Shown here in pieces: positions 1-7,727 of a stretch of DNA of 64,000 nt; position 1 is the stretch's first letter; each line of letters opens with the position of its first letter. The DNA lies in NCBI GenBank assembly GCA_944325155.1, contig CALUYY010000004.1, forward strand, positions 1-64,000. The letters are read 5' to 3'. The translations under genes were made by a program, and so were the position numbers. Source of the DNA: Candidatus Gastranaerophilales bacterium. Lineage in GTDB: Bacteria; Cyanobacteriota; Vampirovibrionia; Gastranaerophilales; Gastranaerophilaceae. Under the pieces are notes generated by a model. It had not been told where the DNA came from. It saw nothing but the letters and a program-made list of their open reading frames with translations, and ran no database searches.

Positions 1-2
1 TT

Positions 3-74
3 GTACAAAACGGAGGCAGAAACGGCGTTACCCTTAATGCGGGCATAAGATGGGCGATAGGTAAAGGTGAATAA
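3..74 (+). CDS. C-terminal fragment of an unidentified protein, possibly an outer-membrane beta-barrel
   Basis: An open frame enters from the left edge and ends at TAA (72-74), leaving 23 residues. The fragment is rich in Gly and Asn with alternating hydrophobic residues (GVTLNAGIRWAIG), which resembles the last strand of an outer-membrane barrel, although it ends in KGE rather than the usual terminal aromatic residue. It runs toward queE on the other strand, so the repeat array lies between two convergent genes. Too little is visible for an assignment; it could also be a chance frame. Confidence 0.35.
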   Translation, partial: VQNGGRNGVTLNAGIRWAIGKGE

Positions 75-76
75 AC

Positions 77-132
77 CGACAGCTTTGGTCGGACGTCATC
101 CGTCCGCCCTGCGCTCCGGCTTGCGCTTTTTT
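77..132 (+). repeat. Structured repeat, copy 1 (divergent stem)
   Basis: This copy starts with CGACAG (77-82), has a TCATC loop (96-100) flanked by an imperfect 9-bp stem (87-95 with 101-109), and ends with a GCGC-rich tract and T-run (110-132). Copies 2 and 3 have the same loop and the same distances from CGACAG to loop. The stem bases differ from the other copies but still pair, so the fold rather than the sequence appears to be conserved. The tail could act as a terminator for the gene ending at 74. Confidence 0.6.
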
Positions 133-208
133 GCTCCTGTGGGTATTTCGCCATTTGCTCGCTATTGCATACGCAATCGCTCGCATGACTCAATTATCCT
201 ACGTCGCT

Positions 209-267
209 TATCGACAGTTACGGGCAGATTTCATCAATCTGCCCTGCGCTCCGGCTTGCGCTTTTTT
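209..267 (+). repeat. Structured repeat, copy 2
   Basis: A TATCGACAGTTAC head is followed by a perfect 9-bp hairpin (GGGCAGATT 222-230, loop TCATC 231-235, AATCTGCCC 236-244), then a GCGC-TCCGGCTT-GCGC element and six T's (246-267). It is identical to copy 3 over most of its length. The tract is clearly more GC-rich than the surrounding genes. Confidence 0.75.
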
Positions 268-318
268 CCGCCTGTCAAATCAAAGATTTGTCCGTTCGCT
301 GTCGCTCACAACGGCGGT

Positions 319-376
319 TATCGACAGTTACGGGCAGATTTCATCAATCTGCCCTTCACTCCGGCTTGCGCTTTTT
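319..376 (+). repeat. Structured repeat, copy 3
   Basis: Same organisation as the copy at 209: hairpin 332-354 with TCATC loop, then a CTCCGGCTTGCGC tail and T-run. The only clear difference is TTCA in place of TGCG at about 355-358. The T-run touches the stop codon of queE (375), so on the plus strand this copy sits exactly at the convergent gene boundary. Confidence 0.75.
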
Positions 377-1037
377 ATCTAAGGTTTAGGAATTTATGCG
401 TTTGGGGAATAAGAAGCGTTGTTTTATGCTTATCATAAAATTTATTATAAATTTCCATAAACGGTTCATCTTCCCTGAAAGGAGTTTTTGGCTGCAAAAC
501 AAGCGGGGTATTATATTTTGAAACAAGATTTAAAATTGAATTTATTTCATCTTCCGTTATTGAAGATGTGAAAACAACTTTTATAAAAACGTCTTTTTTA
601 TACGCAACATCCAAAAATTTTTCATTAATATCAAATTGGTTTATCTGATTTGTTGCGGATCGGATTTTAATATCCATTGCAATAATATCGACTTCATCAA
701 TTATTCTGTCCAATTCATCGGGCAGGGTTCCGTTTGTTTCCAGATAGATTTTTTTATTTAAGTATTTCTTATACTTTTTTAAAAAAGAATCAAGAAAATC
801 AATGCTCATCAAAGGCTCGCCGCCGGTTAAGCTTATAATACCGGCGCCGTATTTTCTTAATTTGTCAAAAAGCTCTTCCTCTTTTAAAACAAGGGTTGAT
901 TTATCAATATAATAATCCGTATCACAATATGCACATTGCAAATTACACCCTGCAAACCTGACAAATACCTGTTTTTCACCGACAAAAATTCCTTCGCCCT
1001 GAACGGATTCAAAAATTTCTTTTATATTTGCCTGCAT
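375..1037 (-). CDS. queE: 7-carboxy-7-deazaguanine synthase QueE (radical SAM)
   Basis: Radical SAM enzyme that converts 6-carboxy-5,6,7,8-tetrahydropterin to 7-carboxy-7-deazaguanine on the route to preQ0 and queuosine. The N-terminus has the family-typical ESVQGEG segment (residues 10-16) followed by Cys31, Cys35 and Cys38 in a CX3CX2C cluster motif, and SLTGGEPL near residue 70. Length (220 aa) fits the family. The start overlaps the end of the J-domain gene by 16 bp, so the two are co-transcribed. Other genes of the route in the window are folE2 (44520) and queA (57110), both far away. Confidence 0.93.
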   Translation of the reverse strand: MQANIKEIFESVQGEGIFVGEKQVFVRFAGCNLQCAYCDTDYYIDKSTLVLKEEELFDKLRKYGAGIISLTGGEPLMSIDFLDSFLKKYKKYLNKKIYLETNGTLPDELDRIIDEVDIIAMDIKIRSATNQINQFDINEKFLDVAYKKDVFIKVVFTSSITEDEINSILNLVSKYNTPLVLQPKTPFREDEPFMEIYNKFYDKHKTTLLIPQTHKFLNLR

Positions 1038-1954
1038 ATATCTTCTTCCCGACTGTTTAAGCTTCTTATTTTATCATAAAGAATTTTCTCTTCTTTAGAA
1101 AGAGTTTCGGGAAAAATTACTTCAATAGTTGCATAATATTTAATGGGATTTATTTTATTCTTTTGTTCAATTTCAAGGGGAATTCTTGTATTCGGTTTTG
1201 TTAAAGGCGGAATTTCAAATTTTATAAATCCCGCTTGTTCAATATAAACTTCTTTATTTATTCCTAAAATTGCGTCATATAAAGGAATTTGAACTTTAAT
1301 TAAAACGTTTTCCCCTTCAAAATATAATTTTTGGGGCGGTTCAATTACAACTTTTAAAAATAATTTCTTGTCATAAAGGGCACTTGAATTGATTTTACCT
1401 ATATAGATATATTCGTTGTTTTGTACATCTTTTTTAATTGAAGCTTCAATTTTTTTATGTTCTTTTTTCTCTCCTTCACCGAGACAAAAAGAACATCTTG
1501 CGCCGTTTATAAATTTTTTTCCGAGGCATTTGGGGCATTTTTGTGTATTTAAAATGTTTACCGTCCTTGTTGTGCCGAAAAGTGCTTCTTTTTTTGAAAT
1601 TTTAACTTCTTTTATAATTGAATTTTCATCGGGTACAATTGTTTTTTTATACTCATATAAAGTTTTTTTTATTTCTTTATATTCCTTTTTTTCAGGGTCT
1701 TTTTTTTCATCTTTTTTATAAAAATTTTTATTTGTAATGTTTAAGATATTATCATAGTTTCTTCTTTTTTCTTCATCGGATAAAATATCATATGCATTAT
1801 TTAAAAGCTTAAATTTGATATCTGCGTCATTTGATTTGTTAACATCGGGATGATAAATTCTGACCAGCTTTTTATACGCCCTTTTTATCTCGTCAAATGA
1901 AGCATGGGGCGATACGTTTAATATTTCATATAAATTTTTAGTACAATCAACCAT
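1022..1954 (-). CDS. J-domain co-chaperone with reduced zinc-finger region (DnaJ/CbpA-like)
   Basis: Hsp40-type partner of DnaK. Taking the internal ATG at 1954 as start (protein begins MVDCTKN), the J domain covers about residues 5-70 with HPD at 35-37. A central zinc module has only two CxxC pairs (CPKCLG and CSFCLGEG) instead of the four CxxCxGxG repeats of full DnaJ. The last third matches the DnaJ substrate-binding beta domain. There is no Gly/Phe-rich linker; instead there is a Lys/Glu-rich stretch. An upstream ATG at 1984 adds ten residues and has no better support. This is probably an auxiliary J protein rather than the main DnaJ. Confidence 0.85.
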   Translation of the reverse strand: MVDCTKNLYEILNVSPHASFDEIKRAYKKLVRIYHPDVNKSNDADIKFKLLNNAYDILSDEEKRRNYDNILNITNKNFYKKDEKKDPEKKEYKEIKKTLYEYKKTIVPDENSIIKEVKISKKEALFGTTRTVNILNTQKCPKCLGKKFINGARCSFCLGEGEKKEHKKIEASIKKDVQNNEYIYIGKINSSALYDKKLFLKVVIEPPQKLYFEGENVLIKVQIPLYDAILGINKEVYIEQAGFIKFEIPPLTKPNTRIPLEIEQKNKINPIKYYATIEVIFPETLSKEEKILYDKIRSLNSREEDICRQI

Positions 1955-2015
1955 AACCAAGGTTATTTTAATGAAGATTTTCATAAAATCAATCGGAAAT
2001 TACGGTAATTTTCAA

Positions 2016-2047
2016 CAAAAAATGCGGATAAAATTTATCCGCATTTT
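2016..2047 (-). terminator. Rho-independent terminator for the leader-bearing nucleotidyltransferase gene
   Basis: A near-perfect inverted repeat (AAAATGCGGATAAA with TTTATCCGCATTTT) lies 23 bp beyond the stop at 2070. Read on the minus strand it ends in a run of six T's; on the plus strand it ends in TTTTCTTT, so it may work in both directions. Confidence 0.8.
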
Positions 2048-2069
2048 CTTTATGAAATCGTGCTTATTT

Positions 2070-4136
2070 TTAATGAGCTTCCGAATATCTTTTGATGGCA
2101 CCCGGAACTTCGGCATATTTATCAACAATTTCTTCGGATACGGCTTTTGCTTTAGGCACAACCATAACCTGTCCGTTGATATCGTACTTATCTTCAATTT
2201 GCTGTTTTTGTTCGGGATTTGAAGCAACAAGACCGGTTTCGGTGTTAACCGAATCAAGAACATGTTTTCTTTCAAAATCTTCAAGCGGGAATGCGCCCGA
2301 TGCAATTTCCATTGTGGTATGATAAAGTGCGTTTAGCGTTCCGCAATCCGCCCAGGGTTCTGAGGTTCCTACGGCATAGATTTTTTGGTCTCCCAATACT
2401 TCTTTTGCCTTTGCAAGAGCAGGTTCGGGGATTTCAAGTTTTGTTGCCGCTTTGATTTGTTCCTGCATGTCTTCCGTATCATCGTTTTGAGTTAAGCCCA
2501 TAAGAATCGGCGTAAATGTTTTTGACCAGTCTCTGGGTTCTTTACCCGAATCATTTTTGGGTAAATAAGGTTCCAGAATATCAAGTGCTTCAAACGCTTC
2601 TTTACTTACGACAAATTGGAACGTATTTGCAAGGCAGCTGCCGTTTACAATGTATTCATCTTTGATTTTTTTCGGTTTTTCGGCAAAAGCCTGAATTTCA
2701 CCGTCTTCGTTAATTTGCATAATGCCCAGTGAACCTCTTGCGGTTTCGGGAGCAACTTCTTTTGCAATCATAACCATTGCGGCTTCACCCGAATTCATTT
2801 TTGCGTTTGCTTCTTTTAAGGCTTCGGGGATTCTTGACATTGCGTCATTAGGAAGAATTAAGAGGCTTTTTCTTTCTTTGTCTTCGGGTTTCATTGTATC
2901 GTACATATCAACCGTAAAGCCGCCGTTTCCGCCGTTTACGTTTGAATCGTTCAGATAGAATTTAATATTTTTGCCTATACCCAAATTGCCTTTTGAACAA
3001 TCGAGCAAGCCTGCTTTATGAAGAGAAATAAATGTTGTTTCCATAGGCGTTAAACCTGTTGCCGTTCTGAAGCAGCCTTTTGTCAGGTTGGAACCGTTCG
3101 GATTGTCGTGAATAATTTTGCTTGATGAAGCGTTTGTATATTCGGCACGTGAACCGAAACCGCCCGCTAACATTGAAAGCTGCATATTTTCGGCGCCTTC
3201 TGCGGGAACAAACTCATCCAATACAATCTCGCCGTTATTTACCTTTTCAACAAACGTTTCAATTGAATCAATGATTTCGGGAACAAATCTTCCGCTTTCA
3301 AGGCCTATAACAAGCTCGGATCCGCCGCCTTGCGAACCGCCGGATTTTTCTCTTACTTCGGGAACATCTTTTACTTCAAAGGGAGTAAAAACATTTTTAT
3401 CCTGTGCCGTATGAATTCTTAATGTGCCCGTTGTCTGGTCTTTTTTGACAATGTCGCCGGCATTTGTTAAAAGAACATTCTCGCCGTCTTCAACAACCGC
3501 CATTAATTTTCCTTTTGTATTTAATACGTAAGCATTTTCTTTTGTACCTTTAATGCTTCTTTTGTTATCGGCGTCAAGTTTAATTCCGTACGGATCAAGT
3601 TCAAAACCTAAAATCTGTGAAAAATCTTTAATTCTGCCGGGGTCGGGTTCGGTTTTTAGTCTTGAAGGTCTTACAACCATTTCAAATTTAATATCGTCGC
3701 CTCTGCCTTTTTTAATTTGTGTTCTGGCATCGGTTATCATTACTCCGTCATCGGAAATGGGAATTGTGGTTTTGATGGCGTCATCATAATTGGGAAGGTC
3801 ATCTTCAAATTGCGATAATAATTTGCTTACATCAATTCTTGAGCCGACTTTTTCGCCTTTTTTGCCATGGGCATCATCTTTACAGGTTACCATTGATTGG
3901 TTTAATTCATTAAATGCCGTATATAAGCTTCCGCCGCCGGTAAAACTTACGGTCGAAGCCATATTAATGTTATTGTAACCTCTGTATGCAGCCGCTAATT
4001 TGTCTGCGGGCGCCTGTTTGTAGCCGTTAAAGGATACAACGTTTGTTGCGTTATTATTGGTTTTTTTAACGCCGCCAATTGAATTTGCGTTAAAATTTCC
4101 GGACGCAACGTTCATCATGCTTACTTTGTTTAGCAT
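2070..4136 (-). CDS. Sugar-nucleotide nucleotidyltransferase (GlgC-like) with long non-catalytic N-terminal region
   Basis: 688 aa. The C-terminal half carries a nucleotidyltransferase fold: LAGGFGSR is a variant of the LAGGxGxR phosphate-binding signature, LPNDAM supplies a likely metal-binding Asp, and an EKPK motif follows, as in glucose-1-phosphate adenylyl/thymidylyl transferases. The first ~300 residues are not part of that fold. The extreme N-terminus is low-complexity, Asn/Ala-rich and contains VVSFNG (33-38) and TVSFTG (62-67), a motif type seen in other proteins here. A good Shine-Dalgarno (AAAGGTG) precedes the ATG. It has a promoter-sized gap upstream and its own terminator, so it is probably monocistronic. 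The substrate cannot be told from sequence alone; sugar-1-phosphate is inferred. Confidence 0.72.
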   Translation of the reverse strand: MLNKVSMMNVASGNFNANSIGGVKKTNNNATNVVSFNGYKQAPADKLAAAYRGYNNINMASTVSFTGGGSLYTAFNELNQSMVTCKDDAHGKKGEKVGSRIDVSKLLSQFEDDLPNYDDAIKTTIPISDDGVMITDARTQIKKGRGDDIKFEMVVRPSRLKTEPDPGRIKDFSQILGFELDPYGIKLDADNKRSIKGTKENAYVLNTKGKLMAVVEDGENVLLTNAGDIVKKDQTTGTLRIHTAQDKNVFTPFEVKDVPEVREKSGGSQGGGSELVIGLESGRFVPEIIDSIETFVEKVNNGEIVLDEFVPAEGAENMQLSMLAGGFGSRAEYTNASSSKIIHDNPNGSNLTKGCFRTATGLTPMETTFISLHKAGLLDCSKGNLGIGKNIKFYLNDSNVNGGNGGFTVDMYDTMKPEDKERKSLLILPNDAMSRIPEALKEANAKMNSGEAAMVMIAKEVAPETARGSLGIMQINEDGEIQAFAEKPKKIKDEYIVNGSCLANTFQFVVSKEAFEALDILEPYLPKNDSGKEPRDWSKTFTPILMGLTQNDDTEDMQEQIKAATKLEIPEPALAKAKEVLGDQKIYAVGTSEPWADCGTLNALYHTTMEIASGAFPLEDFERKHVLDSVNTETGLVASNPEQKQQIEDKYDINGQVMVVPKAKAVSEEIVDKYAEVPGAIKRYSEAH

Positions 4137-4260
4137 TTTAACACCTTTCTCTAAAATATATATCTATGCGCTTAAACAACACGTTATTCTTTTTTAGCAC
4201 ACAAAAAGAGAAAACTCAAAAATATTTTTTTTTGTTTAAAAAAGTTCATGTATGTTAATA

Positions 4261-4923
4261 TTACTTAACAATTCCCAAATCAAGAACCTTTTTAACTTCT
4301 TTAACTATGTTTTGATGAACGACATCCGGCGGAAGTTCGCCGTTTATATCAATAAAATTATATTCTTTTTTGAGTTTCTTATATTCTGCCATACATCTTT
4401 TTTGATAAATTTCAAAACTGTTGTAAATATCGGTTGACAAGCCTATATCTCTTCCGGATTCATAAAAATCAAGCCCGGTTGAACCGATTATTCTTTTTAA
4501 TAAAACGTCAACCGATACATCAAGATAAAAAATTAAATCGGGTTCGGGCGCAAAATCATAAAGTTTTTTAACCCAGTTAATATCATGGCCCCTGACAGAG
4601 TCCCTTACAAATGCGGTGTAGATGTATCTGTCCAAAATAACGACAAAGCCTGCCTTAAGTGCGGGGATTATATTATTTTCAAGCCTGTCGGCATAATCTG
4701 CGGCATAAAGAAGAGAAAAAGTCGTTGTATTTAAAAGATTTCTGTCTTTTGCTTCGTTTATGACGTTTGAAATCAGTCTTGAAGTTTTCCATTCGCTCAG
4801 CATACAGCCGTAGCATTCATTTTCTATATATTTTTTTAATAAATTTACCTGCGTTGATTTTCCGACACCGTCGGTGCCCTCCAAAACAATTAAAAGACCG
4901 GGGTATCCATGGCTTTGATACAT
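4261..4923 (-). CDS. tmk: Thymidylate kinase-like protein, second of a tandem pair
   Basis: P-loop nucleoside monophosphate kinase, 220 aa; the expected reaction is dTMP + ATP to dTDP. Walker A is GTDGVGKST (residues 16-24), followed by a DRYIYTAF segment corresponding to the DRY motif of thymidylate kinases, and a region with YESGRDIGLS instead of a classical LID. The start overlaps the stop of the upstream paralogue (TGATG), so the two are translationally coupled. The sequence differs from the upstream copy at most positions outside motifs, so this is an old duplication. Confidence 0.8.
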   Translation of the reverse strand: MYQSHGYPGLLIVLEGTDGVGKSTQVNLLKKYIENECYGCMLSEWKTSRLISNVINEAKDRNLLNTTTFSLLYAADYADRLENNIIPALKAGFVVILDRYIYTAFVRDSVRGHDINWVKKLYDFAPEPDLIFYLDVSVDVLLKRIIGSTGLDFYESGRDIGLSTDIYNSFEIYQKRCMAEYKKLKKEYNFIDINGELPPDVVHQNIVKEVKKVLDLGIVK

Positions 4924-5597
4924 CAGATTTTAATACCTTTCTTATCTAAAACTTCCATAACAAGTTTTCTGAAATACTGCTGTCTTGAATGAATGGTATC
5001 GTTAGCATCCAGCTGGATTAAACCGAATTCATCAATCATGTTTTTATATTCCTGAATAACTCTGTTTTGAAATAAAACGTAGCTTTTATAAGGGTTGTTC
5101 GATAATTTTAAATCCATGCCGGCTTCATAGTATTTCGGCTGTCTTGTCGAACAAATTCTATCCAGTGAAACTTTGGCGGAAACGTCAAAATAAACGGTAA
5201 GGTCGGGTTTAATTGCAAAAGAGTACATATTTCTTACCCATTTTGAATCAACATCTCTTGCAACATCCCTTGCAAAAGCGGTATAAACATATCTGTCCGC
5301 AAGAACTATAAACCCCGCTTTAAGCGCCGGAATTATAACTTTTTCAAGCCTGTCGGCAAAATCAACGGCATGAAGAAGAGAAAAAGTTCTGGGCGAGAGC
5401 ATGTTTTTCTTTTTTGCTTTTTTTGTCGTATTTGCAATCAGGTCGGATGAATTCCACCTTGTTAAAATAACATCGGCATTTTTTGACTTCAGCCAGTCGT
5501 ATAACAAATCAATTTGGGTGCTTTTGCCCGAACCGTCAATGCCTTCGGTGCAAATCAGCGCTCCTTTAAAATTGTGGTCTTTTGAAAATCTTAACAT
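4923..5597 (-). CDS. Thymidylate kinase-like protein, first of a tandem pair
   Basis: 224 aa with Walker A GIDGSGKST (residues 19-27), DRYVYTAFARD and YYEAGMDLKLS motifs matching the paralogue that follows. Both copies share TAFxRD after DRY and a [FY]YE[AS]GxDxxLS segment, which mark a thymidylate-kinase-like subfamily rather than textbook E. coli Tmk. A Shine-Dalgarno-like AAGGGATGAA precedes the ATG. It is not possible to say which copy provides the essential dTMP kinase activity; one may act on another nucleotide or regulate its partner as a heterodimer. Confidence 0.8.
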   Translation of the reverse strand: MLRFSKDHNFKGALICTEGIDGSGKSTQIDLLYDWLKSKNADVILTRWNSSDLIANTTKKAKKKNMLSPRTFSLLHAVDFADRLEKVIIPALKAGFIVLADRYVYTAFARDVARDVDSKWVRNMYSFAIKPDLTVYFDVSAKVSLDRICSTRQPKYYEAGMDLKLSNNPYKSYVLFQNRVIQEYKNMIDEFGLIQLDANDTIHSRQQYFRKLVMEVLDKKGIKI

Positions 5598-5677
5598 TTC
5601 ATCCCTTGTAATTAAATAAGCTTTATAATTAATATTAATAGTATAAGCTCATATTTGCAAATTTTAAGGAATAATAA

Positions 5678-6538
5678 ATGAATTTCTGTATAAAAAACTC
5701 TTTTAAAATAATAGCCGACAACCCGCATATTATGCTTCTTTTGGTTACGTATCTTCTTGCGTTTTCGGGGTTATTATCGGCGGGCATATTTTTTGCCGGA
5801 AAACCCGTATTTACCGTTATGCTTGTTTTAATTTTCCTTTTAACCTGTGCTTTTATTGCAGGGTGGCTCGGAATGATTAAATATCTTTTATTATCCGAAG
5901 AAACCGATAATCAGGAAGAAATTTTAAAAAATAAATATAAATCATTTTCAATAGGGTTCTTTTCATCGGTTGCAAATTACATATTACCTGTTTTATTTTT
6001 TATCGTTTTATTTATGTTTTTTATAAAAGGAATAATAAGCTTAACCGATACCGTTTTTAACGGTTCGCAAGAACTGTTCGGGCAAATAGGAACTCTAATC
6101 GGAGATAAAGATGCACTTTATAACTATATTTCAACGCTTCCCGAGGATAAGCTGATTGCGGTTATAAAAATCAATTTGTTTATTTATTCCTGCATTTTAT
6201 CTTATTTACTTTTAACTTTTTATGCGATACCCGCCACATTTTTTAACGAAAAAAGCTCAAACCCTCTTTTGGGTTTAAAAAACGGTTTAATCGCATTTTT
6301 TAAAAAACCCCTTCAAACCTTGGGGCTGTTTTTGTTTTTATTATTAATTCATACGATACTTGTGTTTTTTGAGGGAATTTCCGTTATTAACCAAATATTA
6401 ATGTTCATTGCCCTTGTATTAAGAGTAAGTTTTATCACATATATTGTTGTGTTAATATTTTCCGTATATGAAAAAAACTTTGCCCATAATTGTAATAACG
6501 GGTCCGACGGCGTCGGGGAAAACAAGTCTTGCAATTGA
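5678..6538 (+). CDS. Integral membrane protein of unknown function, six predicted helices
   Basis: 286 aa with about six hydrophobic helices (roughly residues 18-40, 43-70, 92-118, 165-190, 213-232 and 238-263) and a short Asn/Gly-rich tail. I recognise no family motif; general layout resembles DUF-type proteins with paired helices around a cytoplasmic loop. AAGGA lies just upstream of the ATG. The last 71 bp overlap the start of miaA in a different frame, so the tail sequence is constrained by, or is a by-product of, the miaA start. The two genes must be co-transcribed. Confidence 0.65.
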   Translation: MNFCIKNSFKIIADNPHIMLLLVTYLLAFSGLLSAGIFFAGKPVFTVMLVLIFLLTCAFIAGWLGMIKYLLLSEETDNQEEILKNKYKSFSIGFFSSVANYILPVLFFIVLFMFFIKGIISLTDTVFNGSQELFGQIGTLIGDKDALYNYISTLPEDKLIAVIKINLFIYSCILSYLLLTFYAIPATFFNEKSSNPLLGLKNGLIAFFKKPLQTLGLFLFLLLIHTILVFFEGISVINQILMFIALVLRVSFITYIVVLIFSVYEKNFAHNCNNGSDGVGENKSCN

Positions 6539-7373
6539 GCTTGCAGGAGAAATTAATGCAGAGATTATCTCTGCCGATTCAAGAATTATATATAAAGATT
6601 TGGATATAGTTTCCGCCAAGCCCAAAAAAGAAGAACGAAAAGGAATTATTCACCATTTAATTGATATAAAAACTGTGGATGAGGGTGTATATTCCGCGGG
6701 AGATTTCGTAAAAGACGCAAAAGAAATAATAAAAAAGTTAAGAGAAAATAAAAAAAACATAATAATTCAGGGCGGAACCTGGTTTTATATTAAATCTTTA
6801 CTGGATGATAAAAGTTTAATTGAATTCGGACAAGATAAAACGTTAAGAGAAAAATTAAACAAATTGTCAAACGATGAATTATATGAAATTTTAAAATCCA
6901 AAGATGAAAAAAGAGCGGATACGGTTCATAAAAATAACCGCGATAAAGTTATCCGTTCAATTGAACTTATCGAATTAACGGGAAAAAAATTAAGCGAATA
7001 TGAAAGAAAAGAAAATGAAAAATATGATTCAATCTGGTTTATGAAAGATATAACAAGAGAAGATTTATATGAAAGAATAAATTTAAGGGTCGATTTAATG
7101 ATAGAAGAAGGATTGTATGAAGAGTGGGAGAAAAACGTTAAAAAATATAAAAACTGCGGGCTTTTATATGACACAATAGGATACAGAGAATTTTTCGACC
7201 TTAAAGACAATATTTATCAATCTTTTGAAGAAGCAAAAAATAAAATAAAACAGCACACAAGAAATTTTGCAAAGAGACAGTTAACCTGGTTCAGGCAAAA
7301 CGAATTAAAATCAAATATTCATAAAATAAACTCTTTACAAGATGTAACAAATTTTCTTCACTTGAAGCAATAA
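6468..7373 (+). CDS. miaA: tRNA dimethylallyltransferase MiaA
   Basis: Transfers a dimethylallyl group to N6 of A37 in tRNAs reading UNN codons. Walker A GPTASGKT (residues 12-19), SADSR and SAKP motifs for substrate binding, and DTIGYREF near residue 235 are all present; 301 aa is normal. The start cannot be moved downstream because the P-loop begins at residue 12, so the 71-bp overlap with the upstream membrane-protein gene is real unless that gene is shorter. The usual second residue after DSR (Gln) is Ile here, a minor variation. Confidence 0.95.
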   Translation: MKKTLPIIVITGPTASGKTSLAIELAGEINAEIISADSRIIYKDLDIVSAKPKKEERKGIIHHLIDIKTVDEGVYSAGDFVKDAKEIIKKLRENKKNIIIQGGTWFYIKSLLDDKSLIEFGQDKTLREKLNKLSNDELYEILKSKDEKRADTVHKNNRDKVIRSIELIELTGKKLSEYERKENEKYDSIWFMKDITREDLYERINLRVDLMIEEGLYEEWEKNVKKYKNCGLLYDTIGYREFFDLKDNIYQSFEEAKNKIKQHTRNFAKRQLTWFRQNELKSNIHKINSLQDVTNFLHLKQ

Positions 7374-7424
7374 TTTTAATTTTCGGGTTTTATCCAAATA
7401 AGGTAAAGTGAAGGCAAAATAAAA

Positions 7425-7715
7425 ATGAGATGTGGTTATATGAATTCTTTGTCTAATCTGCATTTTGGTGCCGGTGCACCAAATATGAATATGAAAAACG
7501 AGGCATTGAATTTCGGAGTTGTTGCGCCGCCCGATCAGCTGCCCAATTACTCTTTATATAACACCGTTTATTCCAAAAGCCCGAATGATGCAAAAGATAC
7601 AGTTAAATCAGGCGGCGCACATACGCTTGAAGCGGGGAAAATAAGCGCAGGGCTTAGTATCGGCGCTATGATTCTTGCCGCTTTATCATTTTTACCGTTT
7701 ATAAGGCGACATTAA
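7425..7715 (+). CDS. Small protein with duplicated LxFG motif and C-terminal membrane helix
   Basis: 96 aa, unknown. The N-terminal part has two copies of a short motif, LHFGAGAP (12-19) and LNFGVVAP (28-35), separated by an Asn/Met-rich spacer. A hydrophobic segment at about 73-90 is followed by RRH, a tail-anchor-like arrangement with positive residues at the end. The first ATG (7425) is 10 nt after AAGG; an ATG at 7440 would give a start MNSLSNLHFG more like the leaders of neighbouring proteins. It lies 12 bp before the helicase gene, so the two are co-transcribed. Confidence 0.6.
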   Translation: MRCGYMNSLSNLHFGAGAPNMNMKNEALNFGVVAPPDQLPNYSLYNTVYSKSPNDAKDTVKSGGAHTLEAGKISAGLSIGAMILAALSFLPFIRRH

Positions 7716-7727
7716 AAGGATATTAAG

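Noticed and set aside
1-376. CRISPR array
   Set aside because: Only three copies, with unequal spacing and self-complementary parts that extend across most of the unit; no cas genes.
131-382. Open frames across the repeat array (83 and 123 aa)
   Set aside because: They span the structured repeats, change composition with each copy and have no ribosome site; the frames follow from the GC-rich repeats.
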